From assembly GCA_023091735.1 (NCBI GenBank), contig JALKBU010000081.1:1-64000 (forward strand): a DNA stretch of 64,000 nucleotides, in the 5' to 3' direction. Origin of the DNA: Trichomonas tenax (Eukaryota; Parabasalia; Trichomonadida; Trichomonadidae). A program made the position numbers and the translations under genes. Under the pieces are notes generated by a model, which saw nothing but the letters and a program-made list of their open reading frames with translations, searched no databases and was not told where the DNA came from. Of this stretch, positions 1 through 8,913 are shown in pieces; the first letter of the stretch is position 1, and every line of letters starts with the position of its first letter.

Positions 1-511
1 GAATAGCTTAAGCTTGATTGACCAAGAATATAACCAAAAATGGAAGGCAAAATTCAAAATAAATCCAAACTTTACAAATTATTTCAATTTTAAAAATTTA
101 ATATATCATTGCTAACACAATTTCAGTCATATACAGACGATAAATGTCAAAAAATTGATACAAAAAGTGCCTCTAACCGTTTGGTCGGATAACTAAAGGC
201 ATCTGTATATATCGCACATATGTACGACATTCTAAATTTACCAATTTTGGTCGCTAAATCCCAAAAAATGGAGTCAATACACTTCTAAAATTGATTTTTT
301 TTGAACATTGTTTAATTTTGATTTACTCAAGTATTATTCAGATTGAAATCACGAATTCATGAATGGAGATATTGATTTGGATCTAAAAGTAAACTTTAGC
401 TAAATAGTTATGAATCATAAAGGATTCTCATCAAACATATATAATTATATCAAAAATGACTATCTCAAATAATAGAAAGAATTAATTGACATAATTAAGA
501 TCTCTATATCT
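1..511. other. intergenic, no gene seen
   Basis: AT-rich sequence with no convincing reading frame on either strand. It holds a weak hairpin near 170-222 (TGCCT pairing with AGGCA around CCG/CGG). It lies downstream of the minus-strand RRS1 gene. Nothing else could be supported. Confidence 0.5.
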
Positions 512-1213
512 TTATTTCTTGCCAAGCTTAGGCTTGTTTCCTTTGTTGCGGTCGAATATCTTTGGAACAATGCTACCTTCCTCAAAGATACCGACTTTAT
601 TCTTAACCTTGTTGAACTGGTTCATCGAAGCAGATGATCCTGGATGTGAAGCAGCATCTAATGCCTGCTGAATCTGTTCCTTCTTTTTATTTCCTTTGAG
701 AGATGCAACAACAGCAACTTCCTTGAGAGCACGCTCAGCACGCTTCTTATTACGAATTTCTTGCTTCTTCTGCTTAGCAATGCGTTCCTTCTTCTCCTGT
801 TTAAGCTTAGAGAATGGATCTTCTGACTTATCGCTGTTTGGCACTTCGATGATTGGCAGTGCAAGTGGATCGTTAGCACGCTTGTAACCGTAGCAAAGTC
901 TGTATTCACCAGATGCTTCATCGAGTACTTTCTTCTCCTTTTCTTGGAATTTCAATCCCTTCTTTTCAACGAACTCTTCGAAACGTGTCTTTGGCTTCTC
1001 AGCTGGTAGTGGCTTCTCACGTGGAATCTTAACAACCGGCTTTGGAAGCTTGATCTTTGTATCTGTCTCATGTTCACATTCTTTGATTTGCTTGAAGAAA
1101 GCGAGGAATGCATCAGTTGCAGAGGATTTGAGGAAATCCGGTGTCAGCTCTTCCTTTGTTGCGCCAGATGTAAAAGTGGAAAGGTGATAAAGATCGAATT
1201 CTATGTTAGACAT
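512..1213 (-). CDS. RRS1: Ribosome biogenesis regulatory protein Rrs1
   Basis: The family acts in the nucleolus, where Rrs1 with Rpf2 delivers the 5S RNP (5S rRNA, uL5, uL18) to pre-60S particles. The 233-residue product carries the Rrs1 signature: IPREKPLP at about residues 63-70 followed by a KTRFEEF stretch, then DEASGEYR and YGYKRAND at about 98-115. A lysine-rich tail with a coiled-coil-like basic block (137-180) follows. The length is slightly shorter than animal and fungal homologues, which have a longer C-terminus. The stop overlaps TAAA, a possible poly(A) signal of the trichomonad kind. The gene is divergent from the small gene at 1309 and shares its upstream region, which contains three TGTCA-type motifs. 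Family recognition is by motif; no alignment was run. Confidence 0.9.
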   Translation of the reverse strand: MSNIEFDLYHLSTFTSGATKEELTPDFLKSSATDAFLAFFKQIKECEHETDTKIKLPKPVVKIPREKPLPAEKPKTRFEEFVEKKGLKFQEKEKKVLDEASGEYRLCYGYKRANDPLALPIIEVPNSDKSEDPFSKLKQEKKERIAKQKKQEIRNKKRAERALKEVAVVASLKGNKKKEQIQQALDAASHPGSSASMNQFNKVKNKVGIFEEGSIVPKIFDRNKGNKPKLGKK

Positions 1214-1240
1214 TTTAGTGTCTCTGGTTTACAAAATTTT

Positions 1241-1300
1241 GTCACATAAATTAATTACATGACAAATATTATTGTTACTTGTCAAATGAATAAAGACGTT
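1241..1300. promoter_or_regulatory. shared bidirectional promoter region with TTACATGACAAAT motif
   Basis: The 95-base gap between two divergent genes contains GTCACATAA (1241-1249), TTACATGACAAAT (1255-1267) and TTACTTGTCAAAT (1275-1287). GACGTT (1295-1300) lies 9 bases before the plus-strand ATG. The same 13-mer recurs at 4303, 18693 and, inverted, at 43184. That these are promoter elements is inferred from position and recurrence. Confidence 0.5.
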
Positions 1301-1308
1301 ATTCAAAA

Positions 1309-1650
1309 ATGAATCGCAGTGAAGAGCAACTGCGAGATTTAGCTGCATGGAGAATAAAGAAACATTTATCATTTCAAAGAGAAAAAGCAGATAATGCGTA
1401 TGTAGATGAACAGGAACAGCCTAAAACTTTTCATTTCTTCGCATATAATCCAGAATCAGGAACAACAGATTTATCACATGTCAGTTTGAAACATGATGAT
1501 AAAAAAGATCCTGCAATTTTCTCAATTCCACTTTCTTTCACTAAAAAAGCTAAAACTGTTTACAAACAACACGATCATACAGAATTTGCCTTCGATGTTC
1601 GTGCATACCTTACTCCAAATAATAGTCCTATCTATCCTGTTCATAAATAA
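1309..1650 (+). CDS. small hypothetical protein (113 aa)
   Basis: I do not recognise the family. The ATG is preceded at 9 bases by GACGTT and further up by TTACTTGTCAAAT, which support it as a real start. The N-terminus is charged and helical (EEQLRDLAAWRIKKHLSFQREK). A middle segment, FHFFAYNPESGTTDLSHVS, and a tail with TPNNSPIYPVHK follow. There is no signal peptide or membrane segment. The short AYVDEQEQP stretch loosely resembles AYVEPQEEE in the doubtful frame at 37638, which may be chance. Size, composition and the flagellated host would allow a small axonemal protein, but nothing proves it. Confidence 0.6.
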   Translation: MNRSEEQLRDLAAWRIKKHLSFQREKADNAYVDEQEQPKTFHFFAYNPESGTTDLSHVSLKHDDKKDPAIFSIPLSFTKKAKTVYKQHDHTEFAFDVRAYLTPNNSPIYPVHK

Positions 1651-1786
1651 TTGTTTTTTTGTCTGTAATAAAATTTATATTCCAATAAACAATGGATTTG
1701 AAGATATTTACTATTTGAAATACTTTCAAACTCATAATTTATGAATTGGATGATTGAACAAAACATAATAAAAAAAGATCTTCACT

Positions 1787-2968
1787 TTATTCAGCATTGA
1801 GTTTAACGTCAACACCTCCACCAATAGGAAGTGGACCTCCATATTCTTGCCAAAGTTTGTTTGCATGGTTCTTTATTGGTTCAAGTAGGGATAAATCAAA
1901 TTGATAATCTTCGGCTTTCTTGAACAAGATTCTGATAACTTCGAGCTGGAATGGCGTCAAATCCTTCTTCTCGATTGATGCCAATTTATTAATAATATCA
2001 TTCTGCTTGACAATTTCGAAAATATCTTCTGGAGATGAAACAATGATTATCTGTAAGTAATAGTTTGCAATTTGCCAGTGGGGTGATCCAATTGCACCCT
2101 TAAGCGAATCCTCAAGTGTGATTCCTTTAACTTGTGTTGCAAGAGCGCTAGATGAGCAATCAGCTGTTGGAACCCCACCAACATCACCACGACGGAAAAT
2201 TAAGGCGAGCTCGTTCTTCTTTGAAATATCTCTTAACAATCTTAAACACTCGATCTGAGCGAGTCTAATGCTAGCATTCTTCGAGGCATAAATCAGATTA
2301 GCAATGAGAGAATCTGATGTTAAGTCCTTCTGAATGTCAGGCGTTTCCCAGCCTTGAGCAAAGAGCTTTCTGAGTGCGTAAATGGCAGAAAGAATATCAG
2401 CTCCATCGGATACAATATAATTACTGAGTTGTGAGACGCATTCTCCATTTGGACAAAAGATTTGATAATAGTTTGTCGCTAACATAACGATAAATTCTGT
2501 AATTGCGAGTGTGCTGATGTGATGGATAAGATTTGGAATCATGTCAGTAAAGTTATTTAAATATTCACCCTTAGAAACGTTCATTAAGTGCATGAAAACT
2601 CTCTGGAAGTGCCCAGCACAAGAAGCATCCCATTCTTCCTTAGAGGCGAGCTGGCCGCTGAAGAATTTCTTCAAGTACTTTGAATTCAAGAAACCCTTTG
2701 AAACAGAGCTGGCGCAAATGAAAGTTTCAGTTGCAATACGTGAATATTTATCAAAAGATTCTTTATCCTGGAACTTCATTGTGAAAGCCCAGTCACAAAG
2801 TTGCTGAATAACATCTTCCCTAGCAAAATATTCAAGAAGATGCTCGTTGTTCGTTCTGAGTTCTTGTAACATTGACCCCTCGTTGAACATATCAACAACC
2901 GTGAGATTTGGATTCTCTAAAAGATCTGCGATTGGATCTTGGACTTCTTCAGTATCCCAGAAACTCAT
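1787..2968 (-). CDS. SAPS-domain protein (SIT4/PP6 phosphatase regulatory subunit)
   Basis: SAPS proteins are helical-repeat regulatory subunits that bind the PP6/Sit4 phosphatase catalytic subunit. The N-terminal third (about residues 15-70) fits the family start: a stretch ending LLENPNLTVVDMFNEG, then an LQELRTNNEHLLEYF segment resembling the conserved 'Q(E)LR..N..L..FL' element, then a VIQQLCDWAF helix. The remainder (to residue 393) is an all-helical solenoid without membrane segments. The C-terminus is short and lacks the long disordered tail of yeast and animal members. The ATG follows a region containing GTGACATGAC and GTCAAAATCC on the coding strand. The stop is TAAA-type. ARM-like folds drift quickly, so the SAPS call rests mainly on the first 100 residues. 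Confidence 0.7.
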   Translation of the reverse strand: MSFWDTEEVQDPIADLLENPNLTVVDMFNEGSMLQELRTNNEHLLEYFAREDVIQQLCDWAFTMKFQDKESFDKYSRIATETFICASSVSKGFLNSKYLKKFFSGQLASKEEWDASCAGHFQRVFMHLMNVSKGEYLNNFTDMIPNLIHHISTLAITEFIVMLATNYYQIFCPNGECVSQLSNYIVSDGADILSAIYALRKLFAQGWETPDIQKDLTSDSLIANLIYASKNASIRLAQIECLRLLRDISKKNELALIFRRGDVGGVPTADCSSSALATQVKGITLEDSLKGAIGSPHWQIANYYLQIIIVSSPEDIFEIVKQNDIINKLASIEKKDLTPFQLEVIRILFKKAEDYQFDLSLLEPIKNHANKLWQEYGGPLPIGGGVDVKLNAE

Positions 2969-3144
2969 TGCAGTTTGGCACTTTTTTAGCTTCGAATTTT
3001 ACTTTTGGATTTTGACGATCTCTAATATGATATTTGGTATCATGAAGATTCATGAAAGTTATCCAAATAAATTTTAAGCGTTTAAAGTCATGTCACGATA
3101 GTAAAAGATAAACTTGATAGTGGGCCCACTTTTTGAGGGGATTC

Positions 3145-3172
3145 GACCAAATAAACCCCATTTATTTTGGTC
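3145..3172. repeat. short inverted repeat (hairpin)
   Basis: GACCAAATAAA (3145-3155) pairs with TTTATTTTGGTC (3161-3172) across a CCCCA loop, with one bulged T. It lies in the gap between the SAPS gene and a decayed gene. No function can be assigned. Confidence 0.4.
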
Positions 3173-3263
3173 AAGTAGCACTACTATTAGGTTCATCCAT
3201 TGGAATTTTTTCTTTACTGTGACCTGAGTGGCCTTTTAAAATTTAGATTATTTTTTAAACACA

Positions 3264-3862
3264 ATGCAGTTTCTTGTTCCCCAAGGTTTGACTGAAACCA
3301 AGATTTGGGTTTGTTCGAGAAAAGCGGAGGGTCTAACTTGCATCACCAATGAAGAAAATGCTTTCTAAGATCTATAGGAAGCTTTTAAAAGAACACAAAG
3401 ATGACTATGAAAACAAGTCGCAACTCATCAGATACTGCATTGCTTGCATCATTTGATAACACATGCAATTATATCAATGTTCGCAGTGGTGCTAAAGCAT
3501 GCGATGTTTCACCACGTAATTTAGATGCATTATTGCAAAATAAATATATTCGCCAGTTATTCCCCAGCGAACAAGAGATATTCAACAGAAGGCACAATCG
3601 CCATCGATTATTTGAAAAAAGCAAAATTATTATCAAACATCCCACAAATCAATCCACAATCAGCATATTACTTCTTCATGTATCAATAACAGCTAATTAC
3701 ACAGCATCAAGCCGAAATGCAACGAAATTGAAGCAGTAACACAAAAATATCGACCAAAATTTTCCATCAATCAAAAATGTGACATTCCATCAACAAATTG
3801 CATCAAAAAAATTTCATCATCTAAAACCTGCAAAAAATCTTCGTCCAACGTCGATCTACCAT
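3264..3862 (+). pseudogene. decayed gene, unknown family
   Basis: Coding-like peptide runs appear successively in different plus-strand frames. An ATG-initiated run (with WVCSRKAEGLTCITNEENAF) ends near 3368. A KIYRKLLKEHKDDYENKSQL run follows, then FDNTCNYINVRSGAKACDVS in a third frame. After 3560 a run with AIDYLKKAKLLSNIPQINPQ leads to a TAA inside an otherwise continuing frame, and then to a Ser/Lys-rich tail ending at a TAA near 3862. At least three frame changes and one nonsense codon are needed to join them, so it is probably a dead copy of a trichomonad gene. I do not recognise the family. The single 112-aa open frame (3401-3739) would be a mosaic of true and shifted frames. Confidence 0.4.
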
Positions 3863-4302
3863 AAGTGCAACCTGTGTGTTGTACATGTTTGTTTTAATTT
3901 TGGCTATATTATTTATTCTAAATATTTTTTATTCGAAATTTTTTTTTCATTCATTTCATTTTTTCCTCGATGTACTTACCAAGCCCGTTGCAACTGTGCG
4001 CTAATTTTGTGTTCTTTTTGCACTTATCCAAAATTTTAGAAAATTTCCAAAAATACGCTTCAAAATCGCGTTTTGATTAGAAAAACATGAATAATACCAT
4101 ATATAGAGCAACTTGTATTTTTGTTTAAACGGCCACTATCGAGTGACTAACGGGAAAATGACTTTATTTGGAGATTTTGAAATCGAACAATTAATTACAT
4201 ACATTTTGGACCAAATTGACAAAAGTTTTAGTGATAAACAAATGAATACATCTCATGCATAATATTGCCGAATCAATGCCAAAAATGAGCAATTTTTGAA
4301 AT
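3863..4302. other. intergenic, no gene seen
   Basis: AT-rich spacer between the decayed gene and the coiled-coil gene. It has T-rich runs and no frame with convincing composition. Confidence 0.4.
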
Positions 4303-4331
4303 TTACATGACAAATTGCAAAAATAAACGTA
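4303..4331 (+). promoter_or_regulatory. putative promoter: TTACATGACAAAT plus AACGTA
   Basis: An exact copy of the 13-mer (4303-4315) and AACGTA (4326-4331) lie 33 and 17 bases before the ATG at 4348. This is the same order and spacing as at 1255-1309. Promoter role is inferred. Confidence 0.5.
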
Positions 4332-4347
4332 CAATAATATATAAAAT

Positions 4348-4905
4348 ATGAAGAAGAGTGGGAAGAAACCAAATTCAGCCAGCGATTCACAAAGAGGCGT
4401 TATGGATCGCCTCGGTGGAATGGTTGGAAGAAGTATGGCAAAGAAAGGAATCAATTCACCTGCTTCTCCTTATACAAAGCAACCAACAGATACAGAAGCT
4501 TTATTAGAGATGCTAGACAAACGTGTTGGTAAATTGCTAATTAGATCAAGCGAAATAGAGAGTAAACTCGATGCTATTGAAGGAATTGAAAGAAAAACGT
4601 ATCCAACAAAGACAGCAACAATGAAACGCAAACAGTCATCCTCTTCGTCGGCATCGGTGTCTACAAAGAAATCAGTTAAACAATCCAGAATACAGTTAAA
4701 GCCAAAATTCCGTTCGATCGAAAGTTCTTCTGATAGAGGACAAGATTTTGATTTCCAGGCTCTTTTTGACCTAGTACAGAATCTTGCAAACGAAGTTCAT
4801 GAGATGAGGAAGGAACAGACGCAGATGCATGATCAAATAAACATGATTCAGGATGCCCTATTCAGATCTGCTGAGGAAGAAGATGATGAGAATGATGTTG
4901 AGTAA
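4348..4905 (+). CDS. hypothetical coiled-coil protein (185 aa)
   Basis: No family recognised. The N-terminus is basic and disordered (KKSGKKPNSASDSQRG). Next comes a leucine-heptad segment at about 50-85 (TEALLEMLDKRVGKLLIRSS...), then a Ser/Lys-rich linker at about 90-125 that could be a nuclear localisation signal. A second coiled coil (about 130-172; FDLVQNLANEVHEMRKEQTQ) and an acidic tail EEEDDENDVE complete it. There is no membrane segment. Strong promoter-like motifs precede the ATG and the stop is TAAA-type. The two short heptad blocks suggest a homo- or hetero-oligomeric scaffold. Confidence 0.65.
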   Translation: MKKSGKKPNSASDSQRGVMDRLGGMVGRSMAKKGINSPASPYTKQPTDTEALLEMLDKRVGKLLIRSSEIESKLDAIEGIERKTYPTKTATMKRKQSSSSSASVSTKKSVKQSRIQLKPKFRSIESSSDRGQDFDFQALFDLVQNLANEVHEMRKEQTQMHDQINMIQDALFRSAEEEDDENDVE

Positions 4906-5225
4906 ATTTATTATTTTATTGTGATTTTTCGAAAATAACGATATTCTTTAAAGTGATTGTATGATTGAAAACATGGAAATAGTCTAACAATAATGCATCC
5001 TAATGATGCCCTTAAGATTCGAGCTTTAATTAGTTTAAAATAATAAAATTCAATTTTACAAAAATATTGTAGCTACTTATACACCAATCACTTGGTAATA
5101 TTAAACCGAAGAATTGCTTCATATAGAGAGCCATTGAATGTTGATGTGGATATATCTTCAAAATATAAAGGTTTTAACAAAAAGGTCGATTTTATTAACA
5201 ATAAGAACATATCAAAATAATATAG
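4906..5225. other. intergenic, convergent gene ends
   Basis: A 320-base spacer between the convergent 4348 and 5226 genes. It is AT-rich and no further gene is seen. Confidence 0.5.
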
Positions 5226-5735
5226 TTATGCACGTGGAAGATCATCAAGTGATATTCCATCAGCCATTGGACCTAGCTGAGAGTAGAGTGGCCTACGATT
5301 GTAGTATGTACCGTATATGTAGAGGCCAATCAATAACAAACCAAACAAAATTAAAGATCCGTATATTAATCTAGTTGTGATTGTTGCTTTTTGCGATAGA
5401 TTTGCTTCTTGTGCTGAGATTTGACTCATATTTCGTGGCAAAATGCACCGGCTATATCTGTTATTCCAAACGCATGGAGATTTGCATCCTTTTTTCGTTT
5501 TTGAAGAATATAGACACATATCATTAGTACATGTGTCTTGTGGGTATATCCACCCAAAATCGCAATTTTCTTTTTCTGGACCTCTTTCGTCTCCTGAATC
5601 GCAAACTCCCAATGGAGCGCAGTAACCACATTTCCAGCCGGACCTTGAAATGCACTTTGGACAGCCATCGATAATATTGATGTAACAGTCTAATTCGTCA
5701 TTCGCTTTTCTAAGAGAAAGAAATGCAAGAAGCAT
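5226..5735 (-). CDS. type I membrane protein with cysteine-rich (PSI-like) ectodomain
   Basis: I chose the inner ATG at 5735. It starts a short hydrophobic signal peptide (MLLAFLSLRKA), and the motif GTGTCAATTTGACA lies directly upstream. An ATG 96 bases further up (5831) would place a charged stretch before the signal. The ectodomain (about residues 15-110) has twelve cysteines, including CPKC, CGYC and CVW, a pattern like PSI/plexin-type repeats. One membrane helix follows at about residues 120-143, then a short cytosolic tail (YNRRPLYSQLGPMADGISLD). This suggests a cell-surface or endomembrane receptor-like protein. No enzymatic motif is visible. The PSI label is by cysteine pattern only. 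Confidence 0.6.
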   Translation of the reverse strand: MLLAFLSLRKANDELDCYINIIDGCPKCISRSGWKCGYCAPLGVCDSGDERGPEKENCDFGWIYPQDTCTNDMCLYSSKTKKGCKSPCVWNNRYSRCILPRNMSQISAQEANLSQKATITTRLIYGSLILFGLLLIGLYIYGTYYNRRPLYSQLGPMADGISLDDLPRA

Positions 5736-5852
5736 TGTCAAATTGACACTTTTCACTATTTTGAAAAATGGAACTTGCCTAAATATGATGTGTTTCAATC
5801 CTCCTTCAAACATAATCTCTATGCCATTCATTTATTTAGGTATTAACATGAT

Positions 5853-7382
5853 TTATTCAGTAACATCAAGCGAAATTCCTAGTTCTTGCCTGAGCTTCTT
5901 CAGTTTTCTGTAACACAATGGTTCAATTGATTGTTCTTCATCAGGATTTTCTTCTTCTTCATCATCCTCAGAATGATCTAATTCTGGAAGTCTTAACACC
6001 ATCAATTCATCATCTTGCATATTGAATAACCCAACCCTGTGTAATATAAATCCTATCATTGCATATTCTTCCTCGTCGTAAGATTCGTTGAAATAGCAAT
6101 CTTGTAGTGTCGACAAAAAGTTAAATTTCAAGAGATCTTTGATTTGAACATTGTTAGTTTCTGTTAAGGAACACATTGCCATATTGAATACAGCTTCGAT
6201 TATATAATGATATACTTGCTGTTCCGTCAAATAATCTTTAGCTTTATCTAGGTACCCTCGCTGTAACAAAACAGTTCCGACACCGGGTTGTTGAGGCTCT
6301 CTAATCATAATGAAAGAGAGAAACTTCATTGCCTTAACTTTGATAGGGTATGGAGAGTTATCAATAAGTGGAAACATTAAATCAACTAAGCCTTTTTCAA
6401 ATGCACCAAATATTGATGAAATGTGCGTTGATATCACAAGAATTGCTACATCTATAACTTCTTCTATTGTTGATGTTTGTGAGCTTATTGAAATCAAGTT
6501 CACAACATAAGGCCAGAAAAACTTATCTGCATAATGGCAATCATCAAAGGTACAGATTACTTCAATAGATTTAAGTAAATATACTCTGTAATCCTCAGAT
6601 ATATCTCTGTATAATCTAAAAAGATCGAATGTCTCATCACGTTGTTGAATATTAGCTACTACATATATGCCGAGTTCCGCATTGTATGCTAGAGCAGCAT
6701 AGAGTACTTCAACAATGGAAGAACTTAGTATTTTTATGTCCATCACTTGATCAATAACGAAATCTGCAATCATCATTGAGTATTCAATTGGGGGATAAGG
6801 ATTTGTTGACAAAACTATCATTAGAAGCTTATTGACGGAACGTCTGTATGGTTCATTGTTTTTCTCAGGATATGTAGGAATACAAAAAGTACCAATAATA
6901 TCAGATGCAATCGCTGCATCACGAGCTTGCGGATTGTTTATAATTATATTGCATATCAGCTCTATAGGCATGTTTTGCTGTGAAATGTGAGGTAAAACTT
7001 CATCAATTAAGATGTTGAAAAAATCTTCTGTCGCAAGCGTTTTCGGTTCAAAATCATCGCCACAGACAACAAAATTCAAAACTCTAAGTGCATAAGGGAA
7101 TACTAAACATAATTCGAAGATTTTGAACAAATCGAAAAAGAATTCATGGAATTTGATCTGTTCAAGTATGCGAAATGGAATTCCATCAAGACCTTGGACA
7201 ATTCCAAATAGGGAAATCAAGTTTGAGCAAATTGAAGATATGTTTTTTTCATTAAATGAAGCAATCAGCATCTGAAAACATTCAAGGAATGATTCTAATG
7301 GATACTTGTTGATGAGATGATAGTTCTCATTACTATCTATTTCTACTCTTTGGCCAATGGAATTATCTTCTTCTCTAATCAT
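5853..7382 (-). CDS. ARM/HEAT-repeat protein (importin-alpha-like fold)
   Basis: This is an all-helical protein of about 509 residues with hydrophobic helix pairs throughout and an acidic tail (SEDDEEEENPDEEQS) near the end. The pattern resembles the armadillo-type proteins that are numerous in trichomonads. It lacks a recognisable N-terminal importin-beta-binding domain and the regular W/N ladder of importin-alpha, so cargo transport is not implied. The frame stays open about 30 bases further up, but the first ATG is at 7382 (MIREEDNS). No strong upstream motif is seen. The stop is TAAA-type. It ends 22 bases beyond the far edge of the PSI-like gene's longest frame. Role unknown. Confidence 0.65.
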   Translation of the reverse strand: MIREEDNSIGQRVEIDSNENYHLINKYPLESFLECFQMLIASFNEKNISSICSNLISLFGIVQGLDGIPFRILEQIKFHEFFFDLFKIFELCLVFPYALRVLNFVVCGDDFEPKTLATEDFFNILIDEVLPHISQQNMPIELICNIIINNPQARDAAIASDIIGTFCIPTYPEKNNEPYRRSVNKLLMIVLSTNPYPPIEYSMMIADFVIDQVMDIKILSSSIVEVLYAALAYNAELGIYVVANIQQRDETFDLFRLYRDISEDYRVYLLKSIEVICTFDDCHYADKFFWPYVVNLISISSQTSTIEEVIDVAILVISTHISSIFGAFEKGLVDLMFPLIDNSPYPIKVKAMKFLSFIMIREPQQPGVGTVLLQRGYLDKAKDYLTEQQVYHYIIEAVFNMAMCSLTETNNVQIKDLLKFNFLSTLQDCYFNESYDEEEYAMIGFILHRVGLFNMQDDELMVLRLPELDHSEDDEEEENPDEEQSIEPLCYRKLKKLRQELGISLDVTE

Positions 7383-7412
7383 ACTGCATAAATGTTTATG
7401 GCTCTTTTTCAA

Positions 7413-7806
7413 AATGATGCCAATAATTATAAGGAATTAATATAATAGTGTTTTATTTAACTTATTAAGATTCCATGAATATTAATTGGTATGGATTGAT
7501 ACTAACTAACAATGGAAAAAAAGGTATGGTGACTAATAACCTTATTATATTTTCTAGTTTAGATGTTAAAGACGTTAGCATAACTAGGCATCATAGCACT
7601 GTCATTGCTCAAGCCTTGGCTGACGCTATTAATATTTATTACGGAAAATCAATCTTCATCTTAATAGATTGAAAAATTAATCAATCAAATAAAATGTGTT
7701 TAGAAACTGATCAATATCTATACGCATGCTAAGCTAACTCCATTGAGTGGTGAATATGTGATGCCCATATGTGTTTTCATCCCATTTACCCTGCAATGGA
7801 CAAATT
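7413..7806. other. spacer with a doubtful 65-aa frame
   Basis: The gap holds an ATG-initiated plus-strand frame (7475-7672). Its composition is only weakly protein-like and no promoter motif precedes it. I do not call it a gene. It lies downstream of the glycosyltransferase-like pseudogene. Confidence 0.35.
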
Positions 7807-8692
7807 TTAGGAAGATAGTTGCGAATAGGCTACAGGATAAACACCATAAGTTTTGAACATTCCATCACTATTCGATGTTGAATCGAATTGCCAGTGTGTA
7901 GCAGCAACCATGAATCCTTTATCATCAACAGAGAAAGTCTTCGGAAGCAACCCATCTAAATACATCATATTTAATATAGCTTGATCATTTCTAGATCTAG
8001 AATAATTGAACCATATAGTAGTCAATATAAGCATTGAGGAAATGTACCCTATCTAATGCACCGCCATACCAGAGGCCACCATTCACAACAAATTTGTTGG
8101 CATATTTTTCTCTAGAGAATTTTGGATCTGTTTCTCTATGCAATTGTATATTTGGTGGAGAATTCAATATTTGAACATTTTCTCTTGTTGCAACAGTTCC
8201 AGTGAAACTAAAGTTTGTGGTGAAAGGATCAGCTTGGAAATATGTATCATATAAGTCTGTAACAATCACTCGGTCAAAATCTATCCAAACATTTTGAAGA
8301 AGTGCTAAAAATATGACATTTCTAGCAATAACTAATGCAGTATCTTTATATTTGAGAGTTTCGCCGATATTGAGAAACATAGTTCCGCAATTAGTCAATG
8401 CCCGAATTTGTTCTTTATTTAAGCTAGTTGAAAGCATAGTATCATCTACAACGATTGCAACAGTTCCCTGACTTTCGACCGTTCTTAAAGTCCCAATAAA
8501 AGGAAGAAGATTCGATTGCTTTTTACCTGTAGCTATCCCAAGAATTAAGGCCTTTGGCGTTGAATTAGCATATTTTCCTTTCTTAAGCATTGAGCAGTTT
8601 GTACAATTGGTAATTTTGACTTTATTTAGTTGTTCTAGCATGCCAGCGCGAGTTAGAGGAGTAGGATCACGTAAATAATGAGGAATTTCTGA
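7807..8692 (-). pseudogene. glycosyltransferase-like protein, frameshifted
   Basis: Two overlapping frames together encode a lumenal glycosyltransferase-like fold. The first ends in AYIDYYMVQLF at 7997. The second, one base out of frame, continues with RSRNDQAILNMMYLDGLLP. Motifs include VIVTDLYDTYFQADPF (a D-x-x-D metal-binding-like element), a VNGGLWYGG segment and the downstream NDQ..LN element typical of nucleotide-sugar transferase families. The break lies near 8010-8020. The open frame begins after a stop at 8693-8695 without an ATG (first ATG at 8641), so the 5' end with the expected signal anchor is also missing or shifted. This is either a pseudogene or an assembly error. The exact family is not assigned. 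Confidence 0.5.
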
Positions 8693-8913
8693 TTAAATGA
8701 AGATATATTTATCATAAAATTCTTTCCCGACGATAGATATGGTTGCATCAATAAAAAGTTCAACACTGGATGTCCTGGCAACAAACAGGAAGGACAGGAC
8801 GGAAAAAAATAATGAGATAGGGGAAAGTTGAAGAATGTATTTCTAACCATATCAGAAATAATGATTAACCTTATTGGTATTGTGATATATGACAAATATG
8901 TTTAAATTATATC

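Noticed and set aside
3401..3739. Intact 112-aa gene
   Set aside because: Only the first part is coding-like; coding character continues in another frame after about 3560, so it was treated as part of a pseudogene.
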